In this document: positions 33,119 to 42,000 of the stretch, one piece after another
Layout of the letters: every line of letters starts with the position of its first letter
Position numbering within the stretch: the first letter of the stretch is position 1
DNA from: Streptomyces sp. NBC_01463
Lineage (GTDB): Bacteria; Actinomycetota; Actinomycetes; Streptomycetales; Streptomycetaceae
DNA: 64,000 bases
Direction: 5' to 3'
Assembly: GCA_036227345.1 (NCBI GenBank)
Contig: CP109468.1
Span: 2,790,001-2,854,000 of the forward strand
Made by a program: the position numbers and the translations under genes
The notes under the pieces: model-generated
What the model was told of the DNA's origin: nothing
Seen by the model: the letters and a program-made list of their open reading frames with translations, nothing else
The model's database searches: none

Positions 33119-34588
33119 TCAGCGGGCGTCCGGCAGCCACAGCTCGAACCGGGCGCCACGCTCCCCCGCGTCCACCACGGCCAGCCGGCCGCCGTGCCGC
33201 TCCGCCACGTCGCGGGCCAGGGCCAGGCCCAGACCGGCCCCGCCCTCGTCACGGGTGCGGGCGTCGTCTAGGCGTACGAAGCGTTCGAAGATCCGCTCAC
33301 GCTCCGCCTCCGGCACCCCGTCCCCGTCGTCGGCGACCCGGACGGCCACACCGCCGCCCTCCCGGCGCACCGCGACCGCGACCGAGTCGCGCGCGTGCCG
33401 CTCGGCGTTGTCCAGCAGATTGCCGATCACCCGGGCCAGCTGCCCGCGCGAACCGGTCACCTCGAAGCCGCCGCCCTCCGGCACCGAAACCGCCACCGGA
33501 ATCCGGTCACCGGTGCGCTGCGAGACCTCCTCGTGGACCAGTGCGCCGAGGTCCAGCCGCGCGGCGGCGGGCCGCTCCCCCGCGTCGAGCCGGGCCAGCA
33601 GCAGCAGATCGGCGGCCAGTGCCTGGAGCCGTACGGTGTCGGCGACCGCGCCCGGCACGTCCAGCAGCTCCGGGTGCGCGGCGCCCACCTCCAGCTGGGT
33701 GCGGAGCGACGCGATCGGGCTGCGCAGTTCGTGCGAGGCGTCGGCGACGAAGCGCCGCTGCCGCTCGACGGAGGTCTCCAGTGCGGTGAGCGTCTCGTTC
33801 GTCGTCCGGGCCAGGCGGGCGATCTCGTCGCGCGAACCGGGCTCCGGCACCCTTCTGCTCAGATCCTCGGACGCGGTGATCGCGGCCATCTCGCGCCGGA
33901 TGCCCTCGACCGGCCGCAGCGCCCGCCGGGTCACCAGCCAGGTCACGCCGGCGACGACGAGCAGCACGACGGGCAGCCCGGTGAGCATCGCGCCGCGCAC
34001 GCTGCCGACGGCCCGCTGCTCCGCGGCGAGCGGGGCGCCCGCGTGCACGGTCAGGGTCTGTCCGGCCGAGTCGGTGACCTCGACGGACGCGAACCGGTAG
34101 TCCGCGCGCTCGCCGTCGACCGTGGCGGTGCCGCTGCTGAAGTCCGGGTCGTCGGTGGACACCTCCTGGCGGCCGGTGCCGGCGCCCGCCGCCCCGTCGT
34201 CGTCCTCGTCGTCGTCGCGGTCCCCGCCGCCGTGCCGGTCGGTGTCGCCCGGGACCGAGGGGGCGGGCGAGGGCTGCGGGACGGGGGTGACCCGGTCCGT
34301 GCCGGTCCCCGAGATCGCGTCCAGGTCCTTGGAGACGGCCACCACCCGGCCGTCCTCGTCGGTCACCTGGACCGGATGGTCGTCCTCGTCGCCCGTCTTC
34401 AGCTCGTCGTACGGCGTGCCGAGGGCCAGCTGCCCGGCGACCTCCCGGGCCGCCACCTCGGCCTGGAGTCCCGCCTGGTCGGTGAGGTTGGTGCGCAGGA
34501 CGAGCAGGACGGCGAGTCCGGCGACGGCCAGCGCGAGCGCGACCACGACGGTGGCGCCGAGCGCCGCCCTGGCCCGTACTGATCTCAC
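33119..34588 (-). CDS. sensor histidine kinase
   Basis: 489 aa. Membrane helices at about 11-31 and 200-220 flank an extracytoplasmic sensor whose middle (about 100-150) is a very acidic Pro/Asp-rich stretch (GGGDRDDDEDDDG). HAMP follows, then the dimerisation helix with phospho-acceptor His286 (DASHELRSPIASL) and the ATPase domain (NLLDNAERHA, VADDGDGVPE, GAGLGLALA). The GTG start overlaps the regulator stop (GTGA). The signal is unknown; the acidic loop could bind divalent cations. Confidence 0.92.
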   Translation of the reverse strand: MRSVRARAALGATVVVALALAVAGLAVLLVLRTNLTDQAGLQAEVAAREVAGQLALGTPYDELKTGDEDDHPVQVTDEDGRVVAVSKDLDAISGTGTDRVTPVPQPSPAPSVPGDTDRHGGGDRDDDEDDDGAAGAGTGRQEVSTDDPDFSSGTATVDGERADYRFASVEVTDSAGQTLTVHAGAPLAAEQRAVGSVRGAMLTGLPVVLLVVAGVTWLVTRRALRPVEGIRREMAAITASEDLSRRVPEPGSRDEIARLARTTNETLTALETSVERQRRFVADASHELRSPIASLRTQLEVGAAHPELLDVPGAVADTVRLQALAADLLLLARLDAGERPAAARLDLGALVHEEVSQRTGDRIPVAVSVPEGGGFEVTGSRGQLARVIGNLLDNAERHARDSVAVAVRREGGGVAVRVADDGDGVPEAERERIFERFVRLDDARTRDEGGAGLGLALARDVAERHGGRLAVVDAGERGARFELWLPDAR

Positions 34589-35244
34589 AGCGCCTCCAGC
34601 CGGTAGCCGGCGCCGCGCACCGTGCGGATCGCGGCCGCGCCGAGCTTGCGGCGCAGGGCGCTGACGTACACCTCGACGATGTTCGGGTCGCCGTCGTAGG
34701 CGAAGTCCCAGACGTGCTCCAGGATGTCCGCCTTGCTCACCACCTGCCCGGCCCGCAGCGCGAGCTGTTCCAGCACGGCGAACTCCTTGGCGGTGAGCGC
34801 GATCTCGTCGTCGCCGAGGTGGACGCGGCGGGCGGCGGTGTCCATGCGCAGGGAGCCGACGGTGACCACCGGCGAGCCGGAGCCGCCCCGGCGGCGCAGC
34901 AGCGCCCTGATCCTGGCGACCAGCACCACATAGCTGAACGGTTTGGTGAGGTAGTCGTCGGCGCCGGTGTCGAGCCCCTCCGCCTCGTCGTACTCCCCGT
35001 CCTTCGCGGTCAGCATCAGGATGGGCACCTCGTGGCCCGCGGCGCGCAGGGCGGCGCAGACCCGGTAGCCGTTCATCCCCGGCAGCATGATGTCGAGGAC
35101 GACGAGGTCGTACGCCCCTTCGGAGGCCCGGTGCAGCCCTTCGAGGCCGTCGTGGACGACGTCCACGGCGAACCCCTCGGCGGTGAGCCCCCGGGCCAGG
35201 GAGACCGCCAGCCGCTTCTCGTCCTCCACGATCAACAGGCGCAT
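34585..35244 (-). CDS. OmpR-family response regulator
   Basis: 219 aa. Receiver domain with phospho-acceptor Asp51 (VVLDIMLPGMNGY), the LTAKD switch and Lys in DYLTKPFSY; C-terminal winged helix (EIALTAKEFAVLEQLALRAGQVVSKADILEHVWDFAYDGDPNIVEVYVSALRRKLG). ATG 35244 begins MRLLIVEDE; an in-frame GTG two codons earlier is possible, and neither has a clear ribosome-binding site. It is divergent from the PepSY gene, and TTCAGG direct repeats lie just upstream. Confidence 0.92.
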   Translation of the reverse strand: MRLLIVEDEKRLAVSLARGLTAEGFAVDVVHDGLEGLHRASEGAYDLVVLDIMLPGMNGYRVCAALRAAGHEVPILMLTAKDGEYDEAEGLDTGADDYLTKPFSYVVLVARIRALLRRRGGSGSPVVTVGSLRMDTAARRVHLGDDEIALTAKEFAVLEQLALRAGQVVSKADILEHVWDFAYDGDPNIVEVYVSALRRKLGAAAIRTVRGAGYRLEAL

Positions 35245-35278
35245 GTGCACAGCGTCGCAAACCGGAGCTGAAGAAGGC

Positions 35279-35305
35279 TTCAGGTGGCTTCAGGCTGCGT
35301 TCAGC
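35279..35305. promoter_or_regulatory. triple TTCAG direct repeat, likely response-regulator box
   Basis: TTCAGG at 35279, TTCAGG at 35289 and TTCAGC at 35300: spacings of 10 and 11 bp put the repeats on one DNA face, as OmpR-type dimers require. The array lies between the regulator gene and the PepSY gene. Confidence 0.6.
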
Positions 35306-35365
35306 ATCGCCCCGGCAGTGTGGTCGTCATCGCAACGGAATCATCCGACCCGGGGAGGAACCCTC

Positions 35366-35965
35366 ATGAAGCGAAAGATCGCCATCGCCGCCGTCACCGC
35401 GGCCGTGCTCGTCGGCGGCGGGGCCGCGACGGCCGTGGCCTTCGCCGACGACGACGGTCACGACACCGCCCGCAGCAGCACGGCGAGCAGCGCCACCGCC
35501 CGCGTCACCGCCGGCGAAGCGGCCGCGGCCGCCGTCCGGTCCGTGCCGGGCACGGTGACGGAGGCGGAGCTCGACGACGAGGACGGCGGACTGGTCTGGG
35601 AGCTCGATGTGTACGGCTCCGACAAGGGGTGGCACGACGTGACGGTGGACGCGGGCAACGGCAAGGTGCTCGGAAAGCACCTTTCGAACGACGACGACCG
35701 CGGCCGGAACGCCCCGCGCACGGCCCCCGTCACGCTCGACGCGGCGGTCTCCGCCGCGCTGGAGGCCTCGCCGGGGACGGTGACCTCGGTCGAGCTGGAG
35801 GGCCGCGGCGGTACGGCGGTGCACTGGGAGGTCGACGTACGGGGCAAGGACGGCACCCGGCACGAGCTGGACGTGGACGCGAAGTCGGCCGCCGTCACGG
35901 CGGACCGGCCGGACGACGGTCACGGGCACGACGACCGCGCGGACGACCGGGGCGACGACGACTGA
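35366..35965 (+). CDS. secreted PepSY-domain protein
   Basis: 199 aa. A signal peptide (MKRKIAIAAVTAAVLVGGGAATAVAFA) is followed by two PepSY repeats (about 47-110 and 120-180; ARVTAGEAAAAAVRSVPGTVTEAELDDEDGGLVWELDVYG and its second copy), and a His/Asp-rich tail. PepSY modules act as inhibitors or ligand binders at the cell surface. The ATG has GGGAGGAA upstream. Being divergent from the two-component genes behind TTCAGG repeats, it is the likely target and possibly the modulator of that system. Confidence 0.88.
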   Translation: MKRKIAIAAVTAAVLVGGGAATAVAFADDDGHDTARSSTASSATARVTAGEAAAAAVRSVPGTVTEAELDDEDGGLVWELDVYGSDKGWHDVTVDAGNGKVLGKHLSNDDDRGRNAPRTAPVTLDAAVSAALEASPGTVTSVELEGRGGTAVHWEVDVRGKDGTRHELDVDAKSAAVTADRPDDGHGHDDRADDRGDDD

Positions 35966-35995
35966 CTCCGTGCCGCGGGTGTCCGGCGTTCCGCC

Positions 35996-36043
35996 GTTCC
36001 CCGGTTCCGGTGCGGCCCGCACGCCGCACCGGAACCGGGGAAC
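35996..36043. terminator. bidirectional terminator
   Basis: A perfect 20-bp stem (35996-36015 and 36024-36043) with an 8-base loop lies between the convergent PepSY and meaB genes. Confidence 0.85.
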
Positions 36044-36050
36044 AGGACGG

Positions 36051-37010
36051 TCAGGCCTCCCCGGTGAGCCCCGCCACCAGTTCGTCGGCCGCCGCGTACG
36101 GATCGAGGCGGCCCGCCACGATGCGTTCGGCCAGGGCGTCCAGGCGGCGGTCGCCGTGCAGGTCACCGATCCGTTCGCGGAGCCGGGTGACGGCGATCGT
36201 CTCGACCTCGCGGGCGGCGCGGGACGCGCGCCGCTCGGCCAGGACGCCGTGCTCCTCCATCCACGCCCGGTGCTTCTCCAGCGCCTCGACGACCTCGTCG
36301 ATGCCCTCGCCCCGGGCGGCGACCGTCTTGACGATCGGCGGCCGCCAGTCGCCGGGTCCACGGGACTCCCCGAGGCCCAGCATGTGGTTGAGCTCGCGGG
36401 CGGTGGCGTCCGCGCCGTCCCGGTCGGCCTTGTTCACGACGTACACATCGCCGATCTCCAGGATTCCGGCCTTCGCCGCCTGGATGCCGTCGCCCATGCC
36501 CGGGGCGAGGAGGACGACGGAGGTGTCGGCCTGGGAGGCGATCTCCACCTCCGACTGGCCGACGCCCACCGTCTCCACCAGGATCACGTCGCAGCCCGCC
36601 GCGTCCAGCACCCGGATGGCCTGCGGGGCCGACCAGGCGAGACCGCCCAGATGACCGCGCGTGGCCATGGAGCGGATGTAGACGCCCGGGTCGGAGGCGT
36701 GGTCCGACATCCGGACCCGGTCCCCGAGGAGCGCGCCGCCGGAGAACGGCGACGACGGGTCGACGGCGAGCACGGCGACGCGCTTGCCCTGCCGCCGGTA
36801 CGCCGTGACCAGTGCCGACGTCGATGTCGACTTGCCGACACCGGGCGAGCCGGTCAGGCCGACGACATAGGCGTTGCCCGCCAGTGGCGCGAGGGCCGCC
36901 ATCACCTCGCGCAGCTGCGGCGACGCCCCCTCCACCAGGGAGATCAGCCGGGCCACGGCCCGCGGCCTGCCCTCACGGGCCTGCTCCACCAGGGTGGGGA
37001 CGTCCACCAT
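36051..37010 (-). CDS. meaB: MeaB/ArgK-type GTPase, acyl-CoA mutase chaperone
   Basis: 319 aa. A G3E-family GTPase that guards adenosylcobalamin loading and protects methylmalonyl- or isobutyryl-CoA mutase. Walker A GLTGSPGVGKST (Lys60), the switch block AVDPSSPFSGGALLGDRVRM, ETVGVGQSE and the NKAD base-recognition motif are intact. The ATG at 37010 is chosen because the family starts near MVDVPTLVEQ; upstream in-frame sequence is not conserved-looking. It is 41 bp behind the thiolase gene, in the same operon. Confidence 0.93.
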   Translation of the reverse strand: MVDVPTLVEQAREGRPRAVARLISLVEGASPQLREVMAALAPLAGNAYVVGLTGSPGVGKSTSTSALVTAYRRQGKRVAVLAVDPSSPFSGGALLGDRVRMSDHASDPGVYIRSMATRGHLGGLAWSAPQAIRVLDAAGCDVILVETVGVGQSEVEIASQADTSVVLLAPGMGDGIQAAKAGILEIGDVYVVNKADRDGADATARELNHMLGLGESRGPGDWRPPIVKTVAARGEGIDEVVEALEKHRAWMEEHGVLAERRASRAAREVETIAVTRLRERIGDLHGDRRLDALAERIVAGRLDPYAAADELVAGLTGEA

Positions 37011-37051
37011 CACCGCTCCGCCTCCTCGCTCACGCGCTGCGTGGTTCTGTA

Positions 37052-38254
37052 CTACTTGCCCGGAACGCGGATGATCAGCGCATCGCCCTGACCGCCGCCG
37101 CCGCACAGCGCCGCCGCCCCGGTGCCGCCGCCGCGCCGCTTGAGCTCCAGCGCCAGGTGCAGCACCACACGGGCGCCGGACATCCCGATCGGGTGGCCCA
37201 GCGCGATGGCGCCGCCGTTGACGTTGACCTTCTCCGAGGTGACGCCGAGGTCCTTCATGGACTGCAGGGCGACGGCCGCGAACGCCTCGTTGATCTCGAT
37301 GAGGTCGAGGTCCTCGACCCCGATGCCCTCCTTCTTGAGGGCGTGGCGGATGGCGTTGGACGGCTGCGACTGGAGGGAGTTGTCCGGGCCCGCCACATTG
37401 CCGTGCGCGCCGATCTCGGCGATCCAGTCCAGGCCCAGCGCCTCGGCCTTGGCCTTGCTCATGACGACGACCGCGGCGGCGCCGTCGGAGATCTGCGAGG
37501 CGGTGCCGGCGGTGATCGTGCCGTCCTTGGCGAAGGCCGGGCGCAGCTTGCCGAGCGACTCCGCGGTCGTGTCGGCGCGGATGCCCTCGTCCTTGGAGAA
37601 GAGGACCGGGTCGCCCTTGCGCTGCGGGATCTCGACCGGGGTGATCTCGGCCTCGAAGATGCCGTTCTTCTGGGCGGCCGCGGCGCGCTGGTGGGACAGG
37701 GCGCCGATCTCGTCCTGGTCCGCACGTGCCAGGCCGAGGCGGGTGTTGTGCTTCTCGGTGGACTCGCCCATCGGGATGTTCTCGTAGGCATCGGTCAGAC
37801 CGTCGTACGCCATCGAGTCGAGCATCTCGATGGCGCCGTACTTGTGGCCCTCGCGGGACTTCGGGAGCAGGTGCGGGGCGTTCGTCATGGACTCCTGGCC
37901 GCCGGCCACGACGATGTCGAACTCACCCGCGCGGATCAACTGGTCGGCCAGGGCGATGGCGTCGAGCCCGGAGAGACACACCTTGTTGACGGTGAGTGCC
38001 GGGACGCTCAGCGGGATGCCGGCCTTGACCGCGGCCTGCCGTGCCGGGATCTGCCCTGCCCCGGCCTGGAGCACCTGGCCCATGATCACGTACTCGACCT
38101 GGTCGCCGCCGATGCCGGCCCGGTCCAGCGCCGCCTTGATGGCGAAGCCTCCGAGGTCGGCTCCGGAGAAGCTCTTCAGGGAGCCGAGGAGGCGGCCCAT
38201 GGGCGTACGGGCGCCCGCGACGATCACCGAAGTGGTACCGGTCGTTCCTGACAT
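37052..38254 (-). CDS. acetyl-CoA C-acetyltransferase (thiolase)
   Basis: 400 aa. It condenses two acetyl-CoA to acetoacetyl-CoA, or the reverse. Catalytic Cys93 (NKVCLSG), NEAFA, His354 ([15 protein letters not shown]) and Cys384 (CGGGGQGDA) are present. AAGGGG lies before the ATG. It is transcribed with meaB, and divergent from the epimerase across 134 bp with a small dyad. With IcmA, Hbd and MeaB it fits the ethylmalonyl/butyryl-CoA network. From memory it corresponds to SCO5399. Confidence 0.93.
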   Translation of the reverse strand: MSGTTGTTSVIVAGARTPMGRLLGSLKSFSGADLGGFAIKAALDRAGIGGDQVEYVIMGQVLQAGAGQIPARQAAVKAGIPLSVPALTVNKVCLSGLDAIALADQLIRAGEFDIVVAGGQESMTNAPHLLPKSREGHKYGAIEMLDSMAYDGLTDAYENIPMGESTEKHNTRLGLARADQDEIGALSHQRAAAAQKNGIFEAEITPVEIPQRKGDPVLFSKDEGIRADTTAESLGKLRPAFAKDGTITAGTASQISDGAAAVVVMSKAKAEALGLDWIAEIGAHGNVAGPDNSLQSQPSNAIRHALKKEGIGVEDLDLIEINEAFAAVALQSMKDLGVTSEKVNVNGGAIALGHPIGMSGARVVLHLALELKRRGGGTGAAALCGGGGQGDALIIRVPGK

Positions 38255-38300
38255 GAGGCACAGCCCCTTGGAATAGGAGTGAACGAGGGTTTACCTGAAT

Positions 38301-38314
38301 GTACTGAGCAGTAC
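38301..38314. promoter_or_regulatory. dyad in the thiolase-epimerase divergent promoter
   Basis: GTACTG, AG, CAGTAC: perfect 6-base arms in the 134-bp gap between divergent genes. A shared operator is possible; no regulator is known to me. Confidence 0.35.
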
Positions 38315-38388
38315 CGCGCCCGTCATCCGGCAGCGGGTGTGACGGCGCGCACGTTGCGTAACCATCCGCCGGGCGCTGCACTGTTCCC

Positions 38389-38817
38389 ATGCTGACGCGA
38401 ATCGACCACATCGGGATCGCCTGTTTCGACCTCGACAAGACCGTCGAGTTCTACCGCTCGACCTACGGGTTCGAGGTGTTCCACTCCGAGATCAACGAGG
38501 AGCAGGGCGTACGGGAGGCCATGCTCAAGATCAACGAGACGTCCGACGGCGGCGCCTCGTACCTCCAGCTGCTGGAGCCGACCCGTGAGGACTCGGCCGT
38601 GGGCAAATGGCTGGCCAAGAATGGCGAGGGCGTGCACCACATCGCCTTCGGTACGGCGGACGTCGACGCCGACGCCGCGGACATCCGCGAAAAGGGCGTC
38701 AGGGTGTTGTACGACGAGCCCAGGACGGGTTCCATGGGGTCGCGGATCACCTTCCTTCACCCCAAGGACTGCCACGGTGTGCTCACCGAACTGGTCACGT
38801 CCCGGACGGAGCACTGA
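38389..38817 (+). CDS. mce: methylmalonyl-CoA epimerase
   Basis: 142 aa, a vicinal-oxygen-chelate protein. It converts (2S)- to (2R)-methylmalonyl-CoA so that the mutase can use it. The metal ligands are in place: His7 (RIDHIGIA), Gln60 (SYLQLLEP), His84 (GVHHIAF) and Glu134 (VLTELV). The ATG has no clear ribosome-binding site. Adjacent to meaB and thiolase, though in the opposite direction. Confidence 0.94.
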   Translation: MLTRIDHIGIACFDLDKTVEFYRSTYGFEVFHSEINEEQGVREAMLKINETSDGGASYLQLLEPTREDSAVGKWLAKNGEGVHHIAFGTADVDADAADIREKGVRVLYDEPRTGSMGSRITFLHPKDCHGVLTELVTSRTEH

Positions 38818-38826
38818 CCCGAGGCA

Positions 38827-38870
38827 GACCCGGCCCGGTAGAGTGGGCTGTTCCGGGCCGGAGCCGGGTC
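38827..38870 (+). terminator. terminator after the epimerase gene
   Basis: GACCCGGC (38827-38834) pairs with GCCGGGTC (38863-38870), with additional CCGG pairing inside. It begins ten bases past the stop. Confidence 0.65.
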
Positions 38871-38967
38871 GGGGCCGCGACGCGTCCTCAGCCGTTGATC
38901 TGTCACCATTCCCCGGGGGGACCGTTCGCCGGCGAACGGACCTCGTTCGGAGTTCACGATCAGGGTT

Positions 38968-39040
38968 GGGGTCTCCCCTGCTCAGTGGGGCATCCCCGGC
39001 TCGAACGAAGTCGAGAGCCTGGGGAAGAAGTTGAGAGCTC
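38968..39040. repeat. extragenic palindromic repeat of the Streptomyces type
   Basis: CCCC (38994-38997) and GGCTCGA pair with TCGAGAGCC and GGGG (39021-39024) as a stem-loop. A second partial copy follows (GAGAGCTCGGGGAAGG). Sequences of the form GGCTCG-AACGAAG-TCGAGAGCCTGGGG recur between genes in many Streptomyces genomes, as far as I recall. It lies immediately upstream of scy. Confidence 0.55.
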
Positions 39041-39061
39041 GGGGAAGGATGGGACCGCGCA

Positions 39062-42000
39062 GTGCGGGGCTACGAACGCCAGGAGAGCCACCGAGCTGAA
39101 GACGACCATCTCTCGCGGTTCGAAGCCGAGATGGACCGGCTGAAGACCGACCGGGAGAAGGCCGTCCAGCACGCCGAGGACCTCGGTTACCAGGTCGAGG
39201 TCTTGCGCGCCAAGCTGCACGAGGCCCGGCGCAGTCTGGCGACCCGTCCCGCCTACGACAGCGCGGACATCGGCTACCAGGCGGAGCAGCTGCTCCGCAA
39301 TGCCCAGGTCCAGGCCGACCAGCTGCGCAACGACGCCGAGCGCGAGCTGCGCGACGCCCGTGCGCAGACGCAGCGGATCCTTCAGGAGCACGCCGAGCAC
39401 CAGGCGCGGCTGCAGGCCGAGCTGCACAACGAGGCGGTGCAGCGGCGCCAGCGGCTCGACCAGGAGCTGGCCGAGCGACGCCAGACCGTCGAGTCCCATG
39501 TCAACGAGAACGTGGCGTGGGCCGAGCAGCTGCGGGCCAGGACCGAGTCCCAGGCCCGCCGGCTGCTGGAGGAGTCCCGCACCGAGGCCGAGCAGGCGCT
39601 GGGCGCCGCCCGTGCCGAGGCCGCCCGGCTGGCCGACGAGACGCGCCAGCGCCTGGGGTCCGAGGCCGAGTCGGCCCGTTCCGAGGCCGAGTCGATCCTG
39701 CTGCGTGCCCGCAAGGACGCCGAGCGGCTGCTGAACGCCGCGTCCAGCCAGGCGCAGGAGGCCACCACCCACGCCGAGCAGCTGCGGACGTCGACGACGG
39801 CCGAGACCGAGCAGACCCGGCAGCAGACCGCCGAGCTGAACCGGACCGCCGAGCAGCGCATGCAGGAGGCCGAGACGCAGCTGCGCGAGGCCCGCTTGGA
39901 GGCGGAGAAGGTCCTCTCGGAGGCCAAGGAGGCCGCGGTCAAGCGGCTGGCCGGCGCCGAGTCGCAGAACGAGCAGCGCACCCGTACGGCCAAGTCGGAG
40001 ATCGCCCGGCTGGTCGGCGAGGCCACCAAGGACGCCGAGTCGCTGAAGGCGGAGGCCGAGCAGGCGCTCGCCGACGCCCGCGCCGAGGCCGACCGGCTCC
40101 GTTCCGAGGCGGCCGACACCGCGCGCACCGCCGCGGCCGAGGACGCCGCGGCCCAGCTCGCCAAGGCGGCCCGGGCCGCCGAGGAGGTGCTGACCAAGGC
40201 GTCCGACGACGCGAAGTCGACCACCCGGGCCGCGGGCGAGGAGGCCGACCGGATCCGCCGCGAGGCGGAGGCCGAGGCGGACCGGCTGCGCGGCGAGGCC
40301 GCCGAGCAGGCCGACCAGCTCAAGGGCGCGGCCAAGGACGACACCAAGGAGTACCGGGCCAAGACGGTCGAGCTGCAGGAGGAGGCGCGCAGGCTGCGCG
40401 GCGAGGCCGAGCAGCTGCGTTCCGAGGCGGTCGCCGAGGGCGAGCGGATCCGCGGCGAGGCCCGCCGGGAGGCCCTCCAGCAGATCGAGGAGGGCGCGAA
40501 GACCGCCGAGGAGCTGCTGGCCAAGGCCAAGGCGGACGCGGAGGAGCTGCGCGGCGCCGCGGGCACCGACAGCGAGCGGGTCCGCAGCGAGGCGGCCGAG
40601 CGCGCCGCGGCGCTGAAGAAGCAGGCGGAGGAGGCCCTGGAGCGGGCCCGCGCCGAGGCCGAGCAGCTGCGCACCGAGGCCGAGGAGCTGGCGGGGTCGA
40701 CGACGTCCGCCGCCGAGCAGGCCGCGACGGAGCTGCGCGAGGAGACCGAGCGCGCGGTCGCGGCCCGGCGGACGGAGGCGGCCGACGAGCTGACCCGGCT
40801 GCACACCGAGGCCGAGACCCGGGTGGCCACCGCCGAGCAGACGCTGGGCGAGGCCCGCTCCGACGCGGAGCGCGTCCGGCGCGAGACGAACGAGGAGTCC
40901 GAGCGGCTGCGCGCCGAGGCCGCCGAGCGGCTGCGGACGCTCCAGGAGCAGTCCGAGGCCGAGGCCCAGCGGCTGCGCGACGAGGCCGCGGCCGATGCCT
41001 CGCGGTCCCGTGCGGAGGGCGAGTCCGTCGCCGTGCGGCTGCGCGGTGAGGCGGCGGCCGAGGCCGAGCGGCTGAAGTCCGAGGCGCAGGAGAGTGCCGA
41101 CCGGGTGCGGTCGGAGGCGGCCGCCGCCGCCGAACGCGTGGGCGCGGAGGCCGCCGAGGCGCTGGCCGCCGCCCAGGAGGAGGCGAACCGGCGCCGCCGC
41201 GAGGCGGAGGAGACCCTCGACGCGGCGCGTACCGAGGCGAACCAGGAGCGCGAGCGGGCCCGCGAGCAGAGCGAGGAGCTCCTCGCCTCCGCCCGCAAGC
41301 GGGTCGAGGAGGCGCAGGCCGAGGCCCAGCGCCTGGTCGAGGAGGCGGACGCCCGGGCGACCGAGATGGTCGCTGCGGCCGAGCAGACCGCCCAGCAGGT
41401 GCGGGATTCGGTCAGCGGACTGCAGGAGCAGGCCGAGGCGGAGATCGCCGGGATGCGCTCCACCGCCGAGCATGTCGCGGAGCGGACGAGGTCCGAGGCT
41501 CAGGAGGAGGCGGACCGGGTCCGCGCCGACGCCTATGCGGAGCGGGAGCGGGCCGGCGAGGACGCCGCCCGGGTCCGCCGGGAGGCGAAGGAGGAGACCG
41601 AGGCCGCGAAGGCGATGGCCGAGCGGACCGTCTCCGACGCGATCACGGAGTCGGAGCGGCTGCGCGCCGACACCGCGGAGTACAGCCAGCGGATGCGTAC
41701 CGAGGCGTCCGACGCCCTGGCGTCGGCCGAGCAGGACGCGTCGCGCAGCCGGGCGGAGGCCCGGGAGGACGCCAACCGGATGCGTGTCGACGCGGCGTCC
41801 CAGGCGGACCGGCTGGTGTCCGAGGCGACCGGCGAGGCCGAGCGCATCGGTACGGAGGCGGCGCAGCAGGCGGCCCGGCTCGGTGACGAGGCGGCGGGCG
41901 AGGCGGAGCGGCTGCGGGCCGAGGCGGCGGCGACCGTCGGTTCCGCGCAGGAGCACGCGGCGCGTACCCGCGAGGAGTCGGAGCGGCTGCGCGCCGACGC

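Noticed and set aside
33119..35260. Single 713-codon frame that would fuse regulator region and kinase
   Set aside because: The first 220 codons are an out-of-frame reading of the OmpR regulator; the true kinase starts at the GTGA overlap at 34588.
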